Assembly (NCBI RefSeq): GCF_030690045.1
Contig: NZ_JAUYHK010000011.1
Location: 496,001 to 560,000, forward strand
From: Thalassospira sp.
GTDB lineage: Bacteria > Pseudomonadota > Alphaproteobacteria > Rhodospirillales > Thalassospiraceae
Length of the DNA stretch: 64,000 bases
Reading direction: 5' to 3'
In this document: positions 44,717-52,966 of the stretch, in pieces
Layout of the letters: the number at the start of each line of letters is the position of its first letter
Position numbering within the stretch: position 1 is the stretch's first letter
Notes under the pieces: generated by a model
The model's input: the letters and a program-made list of their open reading frames with translations, nothing else
Databases searched by the model: none
Told to the model about the DNA's origin: nothing
Made by a program: the position numbers and the translations under genes

Positions 44717-45693
44717 GCCCGACCCTCCTTTTTAAGTTGTTCCGATCTGAAAAAAATGTGGGTCGGTGCGACAAGGCCAAAGCTGCGCCCGGTTTCCGAA
44801 TTCGACGCATCGGGGGCAGATCGTGCTGCCATGCGCGCCATGTCACCCAGATAACGGCCATATTCGCTGTTGGCGCAGAACCCAGCACTGCGAGTCAAAG
44901 ACGCCCCGTCAATCCAGCCCAACCGAAAGGCGGTTTCTTCGGGACTGCCGATTTTCAGCCCCTGTCGTTCTTCGACCGAATGTACAAATTGCGCCGCCTG
45001 AAGCAAACTGGCGGGGGTTCCGGTATCAAGCCACGCACAACCCCGACCCAGCATTTCAACATGCAACAACCCGTCATCCAGATAGGACCGGTTCAGATCC
45101 GTGATTTCCAGTTCGCCCCGTGCGGAAGGCTGCAAATCCGCCACCCGGTCCGGGGCTGACGCATCGAGAAAATAAAGTCCCGTAACGGCAAGGTTCGACG
45201 GCGGATGGGCCGGTTTTTCGACGATATCAAGCGGCACTCCCTGACCGTCAAAGGCCATCACGCCATAACGTTCGGGGTCCCGCACTGCATGGACAAATAC
45301 CGTGGCACCCTTCGGGCGGGCCGCCGCTATTTTCAGGCGTTCCCCCAGATTGTCACCATGAAACAGATTATCGCCAAGAATCAGGGCACAAGGTTCGCCT
45401 GCCAGAAATTCCCGCCCGATCAGCAGGGCCTCGGCAATGCCATTAGGATTTGGCTGCTCGACATAGGAAATCCGGATGCCAAACTGGCTACCATCACCCA
45501 GCAAGCCAACAAAAGCATCCATCTGTCCACGGGCGGTAATGATCAGAATATCGCGAATGCCTGCCAGCATCAGGGTGGTCAGGGGGTAAAACACCATGGG
45601 TTTATCCCAGACCGGCAGCAATTGTTTGCTGGTGGCGTGGGTAATCGGCCAAAGACGACTGCCGGTCCCTCCGGCAAGGATAATGCCCTTCAT
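44713..45693 (-). CDS. rfbA: Glucose-1-phosphate thymidylyltransferase (RmlA)
   Basis: A 326-residue nucleotidyltransferase. The signature KGIILAGGTGSRLWPITHA and KQLLPVWDKPMVFYPL are at the N terminus; LILGDNLFHGDNL and GELEITDLNRSYL follow. It makes dTDP-glucose, the first step to dTDP-rhamnose. It is about 35 residues longer than usual; a tail ending in SEQLKKEGRA is added. A frame start at 45795 gives no homology, so the ATG at 45693 is used, overlapping rmlD by four bases. Confidence 0.93.
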   Translation of the reverse strand: MKGIILAGGTGSRLWPITHATSKQLLPVWDKPMVFYPLTTLMLAGIRDILIITARGQMDAFVGLLGDGSQFGIRISYVEQPNPNGIAEALLIGREFLAGEPCALILGDNLFHGDNLGERLKIAAARPKGATVFVHAVRDPERYGVMAFDGQGVPLDIVEKPAHPPSNLAVTGLYFLDASAPDRVADLQPSARGELEITDLNRSYLDDGLLHVEMLGRGCAWLDTGTPASLLQAAQFVHSVEERQGLKIGSPEETAFRLGWIDGASLTRSAGFCANSEYGRYLGDMARMAARSAPDASNSETGRSFGLVAPTHIFFRSEQLKKEGRA

Positions 45694-46598
45694 GCCACCC
45701 TCCGCACGTTGATATTCGATTGCAAAACGGTATGGGCGACACCGGCCTGCCACGGCTGACAGCGCAACCCCAGAAAATCGGTCATTTTCTGGCAATCAAG
45801 GGCGCAAAAATCCGGGCGCAGGGCGCGTTCCTGCCGGTCAGAGGCACTGACCGGCACCACCAGATTGCGATCCACCCCCATCAACCCGGCAATTTCCAAC
45901 GCAATATCAAAGGGACTGGCAGCGCCCACACCGCTGGCATGAAAAATTCCGGAAGGAATATCATCCCCGGCCAGAACGCGCTGGCACAGGGTGACTATCT
46001 GCCCGGCAAGGGCCGCCGCCGATGTGGGTGAACCATAACGATCCGCAATGGCTTCGACCATTTCACCATTGCCCAGCCGCTGGGCAATCGCCTGAATAAA
46101 GCAGGGGCGCCGGTTGCCATGCAACCATGCGGTACGCAGGATAATGGCCCGATGATCCATCATCATCACGGCACGTTCGCCATCGCGTTTTGTCGTGCCG
46201 TACCAGTTGATCGGGCCGGTTTCATCATCTTCGCGATACGGGCTATCGGCCTGACCGGAAAATACAAAATCGGTCGAAATGTGAATAAGACGGATATCAA
46301 GCATATTTGCCATTTTGGCCAAAGCCGCCGGAAGATCGGCATTGATCCGGGCCGCCACCGTCCGGTGACTTTCCGCGGCATCGACATCGGTAAAGGCCGC
46401 CGCATTGACAATCATCGCCGGTGGCCGCGCCGCCAGCAGGTCTGCCAGATTTTCAATCGTCGTTTCCAGACGCGACGGTGTCTGTAAGGCAATTCCGGCA
46501 TCCTGCATCAAAGCCGCACATTCCTGACCAAGACGACCACTTGCGCCCAGTAACAGCACATAATCGGGTGTGGTTGTAATATTCGGAGTCATTTCCAT
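45690..46598 (-). CDS. rfbD: dTDP-4-dehydrorhamnose reductase (RmlD)
   Basis: A 302-residue reductase that finishes dTDP-L-rhamnose. VLLLGASGRLGQECAALM is the NADPH motif, VNAAAFTDVDAAE and LIHISTDFVFSGQADSPYREDD carry the active-site threonine region, and YGTTKRDGERAVM has the tyrosine-lysine pair. The ATG at 46598 has GAGG eight bases upstream and follows the preceding stop by ten bases; an ATG two codons later is also possible. Confidence 0.9.
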   Translation of the reverse strand: MEMTPNITTTPDYVLLLGASGRLGQECAALMQDAGIALQTPSRLETTIENLADLLAARPPAMIVNAAAFTDVDAAESHRTVAARINADLPAALAKMANMLDIRLIHISTDFVFSGQADSPYREDDETGPINWYGTTKRDGERAVMMMDHRAIILRTAWLHGNRRPCFIQAIAQRLGNGEMVEAIADRYGSPTSAAALAGQIVTLCQRVLAGDDIPSGIFHASGVGAASPFDIALEIAGLMGVDRNLVVPVSASDRQERALRPDFCALDCQKMTDFLGLRCQPWQAGVAHTVLQSNINVRRVA

Positions 46599-46608
46599 GA
46601 TATTTCCC

Positions 46609-47379
46609 TCACCACACCATCGCGCCAAGACCGATTCCCGCAATCAACCCAACCATTACCGCCAGCAACAGCAACGGCGTTTTCAGATCATTACGATGGC
46701 GTTCGGTCAGTACTGACAGGCGTTCATCAAACCCGCCCAACGATTTGTCGAACCGCATCAGAAATACTTCCAATTCCCCGACGCGACTGGCCAGTTCTTC
46801 CTGACCATTGCGCACCAACCGCACTCCGGCTTCGATCCCGTCATCGGCCGATGCCAGTTCATCCATGCGTTTGGAAGCATCAATCAGGCGTTTGGCGGCT
46901 TCGCGTTGCCCGTTTTGCAGAATATGTTGCGCCGCCAGCAACCGATCGAGCCGATCCAGAATCTTGCTCAGCGGGGCCGTCATCGCCGATTGCGCCACCT
47001 GTTCGCTTTGCGATGGAATGCGCAGCACCACTTCGGTCCCGGTTTCCGGCGTCATCGCCACCACCGTCAGATTGTCAACCGACGCCAGAGCTGCTTCGGG
47101 CAATTGCGCCTCAAAGGCATAACCACCATCGCCAATACCGTTCCGACGCAGGTCAATTCGCTCGTTGTCGGCTTTCACCGTCATCAGGCGATGACCGTTT
47201 AGCCGGATCACAACCTCAATCCGTTCTTCGGCCCGTTGCGGACACCAGACCCAGCCAAACAGACGTTCCTGATCAATGGCGTCAACCCTGCCTTCCAACG
47301 TGGGGGCTTCTTTGACCGCGACCTCTTTGGCTGCCGGTTTTGTCGAAACTTTCACGGCCTGTTTTTCTGCTATCGCCAT
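46609..47379 (-). CDS. Gly-Trp module, coiled coil and C-terminal membrane anchor; unknown
   Basis: A 256-residue protein unlike any enzyme. Residues 28-95 form a module, LFGWVWCPQRAEERIEVVIR then GIGDGGYAFEAQLP, related to the Gly-Trp modules of the two large GT2-like proteins of the cluster. Residues about 130-230 are rich in heptad-like leucines and charged residues, suggesting coiled coil. Residues 233-255 are a terminal membrane segment. A scaffold or glycan-chain regulator at the inner membrane is inferred from context only. Confidence 0.65.
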   Translation of the reverse strand: MAIAEKQAVKVSTKPAAKEVAVKEAPTLEGRVDAIDQERLFGWVWCPQRAEERIEVVIRLNGHRLMTVKADNERIDLRRNGIGDGGYAFEAQLPEAALASVDNLTVVAMTPETGTEVVLRIPSQSEQVAQSAMTAPLSKILDRLDRLLAAQHILQNGQREAAKRLIDASKRMDELASADDGIEAGVRLVRNGQEELASRVGELEVFLMRFDKSLGGFDERLSVLTERHRNDLKTPLLLLAVMVGLIAGIGLGAMVW

Positions 47380-47394
47380 AACTGCCTCCTTGGA

Positions 47395-48660
47395 TCAGGC
47401 CGCGACAAAGTCGGGGCGGATCAGGTTGCGAAAACGCGAAAGATGGTTCTGTGCGACATCCTCAATGTCGGCAGGCGGGCGCACATTCCCCGCCAATTTT
47501 TTCCAAAGTTTGGGGTTGGTGGCACAATCGCGCATCACACGGGCCAGTTCGCCCGGATCATCGGGTCGGACATGCAATCCGTCCTGCCCGTCACGAACCA
47601 TTTCGGCCATGCCGCCAATGCCGCTGGTGATCACCGGGCGGCCATGCTGGAAGGCTTCCTGAATGACCAGCGGGGCGTTTTCCCACCAGATCGACGGGGC
47701 AACCACCCAATCCACCGCCGCCATCAGATCGGGGATTTCAGAACGGTCATATGACCCGACACGCACAACATGGCTGCGCGTTTCGTCAAACAGGCGGTCG
47801 ATCCGTTCGTTGAAGGCTGCCGTCTGGAACGGGGCAGCACCATGAATGCGCAATTCAAAGTCAAACCCGTCGGCAATCAGGCTTTTGCACGATTCCAGCA
47901 GGATATCGGCACCCTTCCACGGATTAAGATTGCCGAAATAACCAAACACATTGGGCATTCCTCCCAGATTGTCGCGTTTCGGAGCCGGTGAAACCACCTT
48001 TGGGCGACCGTTATGCATGACTTCAATGCGGCGGGCATCAATGCCCCAGTCAATATAACGGTCCCGCAAAAACGCGCTGGGCGACAAGAACAAATCAACG
48101 GCGCACAAATGGTTGCGAATATTGATCGCTCGCATGGCAAAACGGTCCGGCGCAATGCCTTCAAGCCCACATTTATTGCCGATTTTATCGGCCTGCAAAT
48201 AACGTTGTCTTGTTTCGCGATGGATCATCAATCCGTCATTGGGGCAGATCGCATAATAATCATGCAAGGTCATGACGATCTTGCAGTCCGGCAAGACACG
48301 CCGGATCAACATCGGCAATTCAATGCCAAACAACACCAGATGATGGATATGCACGATATCGGGTCGGAAATTTTCCAGAAGTTCGGCAAAATCCGGAGCC
48401 ACGGCATAAAGATCGGTCTGCGACATGTTGAACCGGTCAAAATGCCCAGCCCAAAACAGGATTTCATCCCCGGCATCGTTCGCCGCCTGAAAACTCGTAC
48501 CAGGACGGCGGGTGCGATGAATATCGTTGGTTGCCCCGACAAACAGCGCCTCACATCCGGCACGTTTATAGGCCCCAAACAGATCATGAGCAAAAATTTC
48601 AGTCCCGCCGGGATGTAAATCGGGATGGTTATGGGCAATCACCAGAATACGCGGGTTCAT
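47395..48660 (-). CDS. GT4-family glycosyltransferase of the surface glycan cluster, copy 2
   Basis: A 421-residue paralogue of the enzyme at 41215-42537: RILVIAHNHPDLHPGGTEIFAHDL, IVHIHHLVLFGIELPML, MTLHDYYAICPNDGLMI and the donor site PSIWWENAPLVIQEAFQHGRPV. It lacks the cluster of cysteines of copy 1 except for KCGLEGIA. It overlaps the methyltransferase gene by four bases and precedes the coiled-coil gene. Confidence 0.88.
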   Translation of the reverse strand: MNPRILVIAHNHPDLHPGGTEIFAHDLFGAYKRAGCEALFVGATNDIHRTRRPGTSFQAANDAGDEILFWAGHFDRFNMSQTDLYAVAPDFAELLENFRPDIVHIHHLVLFGIELPMLIRRVLPDCKIVMTLHDYYAICPNDGLMIHRETRQRYLQADKIGNKCGLEGIAPDRFAMRAINIRNHLCAVDLFLSPSAFLRDRYIDWGIDARRIEVMHNGRPKVVSPAPKRDNLGGMPNVFGYFGNLNPWKGADILLESCKSLIADGFDFELRIHGAAPFQTAAFNERIDRLFDETRSHVVRVGSYDRSEIPDLMAAVDWVVAPSIWWENAPLVIQEAFQHGRPVITSGIGGMAEMVRDGQDGLHVRPDDPGELARVMRDCATNPKLWKKLAGNVRPPADIEDVAQNHLSRFRNLIRPDFVAA

Positions 48661-49514
48661 GCTGCCTCCTTCCGTGGTTTTTCGGCAATCAGAACATCCT
48701 GGTAATGGTCGGATTCATGTCCGCGCCACGACCCGAAACTTTTCTTGCGCAGGGCCAACCCCGCCGCCTTGATCGCACCATCAATGAAACCATCATCAAA
48801 ACCCACGGCGGCCATCGGATTCTCCCCCTCCAGATACCAACATGGCTGGTCCTTGACCGGGACAAGCCCGCGCAACCGCTGATCGCATTTCGGATCGGAC
48901 AGTTCGGTGGCATCACCGATGATAAAGGCCGTCAGGAACAACCGCCCGCCGGGGCGAAGTACCCGGGAAATTTCGGCGCAATAAAGTTCAATTTCACGCG
49001 GGGGCAGATGGGTCGCGACCGATACCATTGCGGCAAAATCAAACGCGCCTTCGTCAAACGGCAGACGGAACCCGTCTTCATCAATCGCACCTTGCGGATT
49101 ATACAGGGCGTTGCGTACATCAAACGTCTGGAACCGGAAATTGGGATAGACCCGTGAAATGGCATGTGAACACCATTTGACGCCCCCCGCGACCGGATCA
49201 AAACCTTCGTAATGCGCCTGCCCGGCATCCAGATATTGCGTCAGCGGCACAGCCATCCGGCCAATCCCGCAACCGATATCCAGCACATCATGATGCGGTT
49301 GCAATCCGCCCATCCGCACAAAATGGCTCAGAAATTCAGCACCGATCGCCCGGTAATCGCCATCGCCGACAAAAACCGCTTCTTCGGGCGGCACCGGCAA
49401 AAACCGGTTGGCGACAATCTGCGTGCACAGCCATTCAAGATGATGTTCATCAACCGGAATATCCGGCCTTTGCACGGTCGGGCGATGGCCGGAAATTGAC
49501 AGGACCTGATTCAT
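48657..49514 (-). CDS. SAM-dependent methyltransferase of the surface glycan cluster
   Basis: A 285-residue class I methyltransferase. Motif I is HDVLDIGCGIGRMAVPLTQYL near residue 75; FEGFDP-type GFDPVAGGVKWC gives the acid for the ribose, AFDFAAMVSVATHLPPREIE is motif II region and GGRLFLTAFIIG is motif III. It probably methylates a sugar of the glycan, as it overlaps glycosyltransferase genes by four bases on each side. Confidence 0.82.
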   Translation of the reverse strand: MNQVLSISGHRPTVQRPDIPVDEHHLEWLCTQIVANRFLPVPPEEAVFVGDGDYRAIGAEFLSHFVRMGGLQPHHDVLDIGCGIGRMAVPLTQYLDAGQAHYEGFDPVAGGVKWCSHAISRVYPNFRFQTFDVRNALYNPQGAIDEDGFRLPFDEGAFDFAAMVSVATHLPPREIELYCAEISRVLRPGGRLFLTAFIIGDATELSDPKCDQRLRGLVPVKDQPCWYLEGENPMAAVGFDDGFIDGAIKAAGLALRKKSFGSWRGHESDHYQDVLIAEKPRKEAA

Positions 49515-51760
49515 GCCGCATCCCCCCGAACATCGGGAATGTTGCGGTTTTGCGGCAAGCCATTGGCCGCGATGTCTTCCATCACCTCGCGCCAGCGTGT
49601 CGCATGCAACCAGGCGTTATATTGCGTCGCCACACCGCGCATATAATCACTGTGGGTGGAAATCGATTTGCGTTCAAAGTGATACAGGGTCGCATCCGGG
49701 ACATATTTGATGTCGAAATCAGCCGCCCGGATTTTCAGGCACAGATCACTGTCCTCGTAATCGCCAATCACATAATCCTCGGTAAAACCGCCGACTTCCT
49801 CAAACACACCGCGATGCAGTAACATGCAGGCACCGGTGATGCCGGGAACGGAACGTTCGATATTGGCATCGGCAAACTGTTCAGGCATGCCCTTGAAATA
49901 ATGATGGTTCAACCACTGTCCACGGGCATTACGGGCAAAATACATACCGGCATGCTGCAAGGACCCGTCCTCGAACAACAATTTCGGGCCAACGGCGGCA
50001 ACGTCATCGGGGCCGCCCATCCGCTCGACCATTTTCGCAAGCCAACCGGTCTGATGGGGAATGACATCGGAATTGATCATTGCCAGCAAATCGGCGCGGG
50101 CAATCCCTGCCCCGGCATTACAGGCGCGGGCATAACCGCCATTGCGCGCCATAATCACCAGCCGGATCGGAAGACCATATAAAAGGTTCAACCCGCGCAA
50201 CAAATGTTCAACCGTTTCGGCCTGTTCCGGGGAATCCAGAACATAAATAATCTCGGACGACTGGACGATTTGCGGATCGCAGGCAAATGCCCCTACCTGA
50301 GCCCGCAGAAAATCCAGAACACGATACAACGGCACCACAATCGACACCGCCGGGTCCCGATGCGGGGTGCCAATTTCGATCACTTGTGGTTTGCCAGTCA
50401 TATGCAAAAGTTTTTTCTGCAAATCGCCAAGGATCGGGGCAAGGCAATGTTCGATGATATCGTCGTTCAGATGTTGCGGCGGCACCGCCCGCAAAATCCG
50501 CGCCCGTGCTTCGGCCGGGTCGGCGGGCTGGGCGGTTGGTATCATCAAATGGCGGTTACCTGATGTCAGCCGCATGATGCTGCGCGGCTGCAAGACCGGC
50601 ACCTGACTGCAAATTTCGGTGCTGAAACCGACAAACCCGGTGGCGGACGATGTCCGGTCTTCTTCAACGACTGTACCGGGATAACGATAAAAACCGCCCT
50701 CAAACGCATGTGCCGTTCCGTTACTGTCCAGGATATCAATTCCGGCAATCATTTCGACGGGATCGCGATACCACCCGCCAATCAAGGTGCCGCGTGCCGT
50801 GGTAACGGCAAGATCAATTTCACCGCTGGGCAAACCGCCGCCGCCGCTCACGCGCTGTGCCGATAACGGGCAGCGCAACTGAAATTCAAGGGCGGCCTTG
50901 CGCGACTTGGTATCAGTGCGGGCCAGTGCGGCAATGATGTATTCTCGTAAATCGGCATCCGATTGCCCGCGCGCCTGCCACCATCGTGACAGCGACGGCA
51001 AAACCGGCGTTGCTGCAAGGTGACGGATCGCCAGCGACCGGTTACCGGTCACCACAAGATAAGCCCCGTTTTCCGTGCCATCGCGTTCGGTTATAAACCA
51101 GGTTTGTTTCTGCCCCTGCGGGGCTTCCCGCCCGCCATGTGGTTCCATTGGCAATCGACGATATCCGAATGCCGACACAATAAAAACTGCCTCGATCTCG
51201 CCAAAGGCCACCGGCATTCCCGCTGCAATCAGTATCTGCTGATCGGACAGCCGCGCCACGGCCTTGGCCCGTTGTGGTTCATCCACGATGCGGGCAACCA
51301 GACGGTTCAAAAGCTGGGCATAGCTGCGGCTGCGGCGGGCGCGAAACATACTGCCCCATGCACCAAACATCGCCGATAACAAAGCAAGACGCCCGGCAGG
51401 CGTCACATCATCCATCAACATCGACGCATCGATCATGTCGTAATCGCCGTCGGGATCGATGCTGATTTCTTCCTTGCGACCCAGCGTACCTGCCTCGGCA
51501 AGCAAGGACAGGGGGGCGTCTTTGGGGCGGGAAATCAGGCGCAATAACCGCGTACCGCCGCTACCCAGCGGCAACCGCAAGGTGGCTTGGGGCGAAACTG
51601 CTTCGCCATTGGCGGATTCAAGTTTTGGAACGGCCCATAACCGGGTCGGCATGTTCCAGACCAAAATCATGATTTCCGGATTGAGAAGGCAAACGTGCGG
51701 TGAATTACCGTCCGTCTGCCTCATATCGGATGAGGCAAGATCAAGCATGGGGCGTGTCAC
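49511..51760 (-). CDS. Large GT2 glycosyltransferase with N-terminal accessory region
   Basis: A 749-residue protein. The GT2 domain occupies about residues 468-740: PAVSIVVPLYRVLDFLRAQV, ARNGGYARACNAGAGIARAD, the metal motif INSD (562-565), GITGACMLLHRGVFEEVGGF and DYEDSDLCLKIRAAD. A Gly-Trp module, TLIGGWYRDPVEMIAGIDIL, lies at about 325-380. The first 320 residues are not assignable but resemble the paralogue at 42524-44716. The first codon is GTG at 51760; an ATG four codons on (51748) may be the real start. A hairpin separates it from the RTX gene. Confidence 0.85.
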   Translation of the reverse strand: MTRPMLDLASSDMRQTDGNSPHVCLLNPEIMILVWNMPTRLWAVPKLESANGEAVSPQATLRLPLGSGGTRLLRLISRPKDAPLSLLAEAGTLGRKEEISIDPDGDYDMIDASMLMDDVTPAGRLALLSAMFGAWGSMFRARRSRSYAQLLNRLVARIVDEPQRAKAVARLSDQQILIAAGMPVAFGEIEAVFIVSAFGYRRLPMEPHGGREAPQGQKQTWFITERDGTENGAYLVVTGNRSLAIRHLAATPVLPSLSRWWQARGQSDADLREYIIAALARTDTKSRKAALEFQLRCPLSAQRVSGGGGLPSGEIDLAVTTARGTLIGGWYRDPVEMIAGIDILDSNGTAHAFEGGFYRYPGTVVEEDRTSSATGFVGFSTEICSQVPVLQPRSIMRLTSGNRHLMIPTAQPADPAEARARILRAVPPQHLNDDIIEHCLAPILGDLQKKLLHMTGKPQVIEIGTPHRDPAVSIVVPLYRVLDFLRAQVGAFACDPQIVQSSEIIYVLDSPEQAETVEHLLRGLNLLYGLPIRLVIMARNGGYARACNAGAGIARADLLAMINSDVIPHQTGWLAKMVERMGGPDDVAAVGPKLLFEDGSLQHAGMYFARNARGQWLNHHYFKGMPEQFADANIERSVPGITGACMLLHRGVFEEVGGFTEDYVIGDYEDSDLCLKIRAADFDIKYVPDATLYHFERKSISTHSDYMRGVATQYNAWLHATRWREVMEDIAANGLPQNRNIPDVRGDAA

Positions 51761-51780
51761 TCACATGGAAAACAAGGGGA

Positions 51781-51810
51781 ACCGTCCGCAACAGCAAGGT
51801 TGCGGACGGT
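51781..51810 (-). terminator. Hairpin terminator after the RTX-repeat gene
   Basis: Perfect 12-base arms ACCGTCCGCAAC (51781-51792) and GTTGCGGACGGT (51799-51810) with a six-base loop. In the minus direction it is followed by TCCCCTTGTTTT, a weak tail, so some read-through into the glycan genes is likely. It would make the RTX transcript more abundant than the glycan genes. Confidence 0.65.
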
Positions 51811-51820
51811 CCCTGTTGCC

Positions 51821-52615
51821 TTACTGAACGGTAAAGAAGCTGTCCGGGTTGTCCTGGACATCATCGGCATTGACATTGGTGAGCGTGACACTGTCACCAT
51901 TACCAAGATCAATGACCGTATTCGCCCCCACCTGTGTCGCCCGGGCCGCCACATCATCCGAAGATGCAATGTCGGTATCATTGATACCCCGGGTTATGGA
52001 GAGCATGTCTTCACCAACAGTGAAATCCAGAATGACATCATTGCCACCACCACCGGTGAAGACAAAGGTATCACTGCCAGACCCACCCATCATGATGTCA
52101 TCCCCGGCGCCACCATTGATGACATCGTCACCACTGCCGCCCAGCATGATATCATCGCCGTCACCGCCCAGCATCAGGTCATCACCCGATCCGCCAAGCA
52201 TAACGTCGTCGCCAGCGCCCCCAAGCATGACGTCATCGCCGCCACCACCCAAAAGCATGTCATCCCCGGCACCGCCGTCGACAACATCATCACCAGCACC
52301 GCCCGAAAGCAGGTCCGAACCGGTGCCGCCATACAGGACATCTGCGCCGGAACCACCGAACAGCATATCGTTGCCAGCATCGCCCATCAGGATGTCGTCG
52401 CCGGAGCCCCCGAACAACAGATCATCCCCATCACCACCGAACAGGGCATCATCACCGCCGCCGCCAAACAGGGCATCGTTACCCTCTTCACCAAACAACA
52501 GATCGTCACCGCCCTGTCCGAAAATTGTGTCGTCACCGCCGCGTCCAAAAATCACGTCACTAAAACGCGATCCCAGCAGGGTGTCATCAAAGGCACCGCC
52601 TTCGAGAGTTGCCAT
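51821..52615 (-). CDS. Small RTX-repeat calcium-binding protein, likely type I secretion substrate
   Basis: A 264-residue protein. Residues about 8-185 are nearly pure RTX nonapeptides (GGxGxDxLx, such as GGSGDDLMLGGDGDD), about twenty in a row, which fold into a calcium-bound beta roll. There is no separate enzyme or adhesin domain. The last 80 residues (SDTFVFTGGGGNDVILDFTV onward) look like the usual RTX C-terminal cap and secretion signal and end in FFTVQ. No N-terminal signal peptide is present. The exporter genes lie just upstream in the same direction, which makes it the likely cargo. Confidence 0.88.
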   Translation of the reverse strand: MATLEGGAFDDTLLGSRFSDVIFGRGGDDTIFGQGGDDLLFGEEGNDALFGGGGDDALFGGDGDDLLFGGSGDDILMGDAGNDMLFGGSGADVLYGGTGSDLLSGGAGDDVVDGGAGDDMLLGGGGDDVMLGGAGDDVMLGGSGDDLMLGGDGDDIMLGGSGDDVINGGAGDDIMMGGSGSDTFVFTGGGGNDVILDFTVGEDMLSITRGINDTDIASSDDVAARATQVGANTVIDLGNGDSVTLTNVNADDVQDNPDSFFTVQ

Positions 52616-52966
52616 GAAATCCTCCTTCGTGTCCCATGTAATTGACAGTACGGGACTGTTGTCCCGCAGAGGCTGGCCGTTCCCTCAAGGCAGCTAGCGG
52701 GCCACCTTGAACCGGCCACACAGCAACCCTATATTTTTTTCTCCGATCATAGGAAGATATTATCAAGGTATTATTGTGTCAATATTGTGCACTGCATTAT
52801 TATTTGTTTGTTTATTTTACCATTAACTAGTTTTTGTTTTAGTTATTTGTATTTTTTGTTTATTTCTAATTTAGAATTATTTTATCATTTACTTAAAAAC
52901 AAGGCTGCAGGCGAGAAACCTGCAGCCTCAAGATCAAACCGGCCTTGTTGTTTTGAATAAAAGCCC
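52616..52966 (-). promoter_or_regulatory. AT-rich gene-free region ahead of the RTX gene
   Basis: These 351 bases have no gene. Bases about 52728-52900 are strikingly rich in T on the plus strand (A on the minus), unlike the coding DNA around. It should hold the RTX promoter and a long 5' leader; ribosome site AAGGAGG, about seven bases before the ATG at 52615, is strong. The terminator of the exporter genes is at its right end. AT-rich tracts of this kind often bind H-NS-like or IHF-like proteins, which is inference. Confidence 0.5.
52903..52927 (-). terminator. Intrinsic terminator of the type I secretion genes
   Basis: Arms GGCTGCAGG (52903-52911) and CCTGCAGCC (52919-52927), seven-base loop, then TTGTTTTTAAG in the minus direction. 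It lies 40 bases after the stop of the membrane-fusion protein gene. Confidence 0.85.

Noticed and set aside
51849..52615. CRISPR-like or minisatellite DNA repeat
   Set aside because: The periodicity is that of the RTX nonapeptide codons (27 bases) within a coding frame, not of a spacer-repeat array.
51849..52697. Long plus-strand open frame, proline- and serine-rich, opposite the RTX gene
   Set aside because: It is the mirror of the repetitive RTX coding sequence; RTX repeats give open frames on the other strand. It has no ribosome site or homology.
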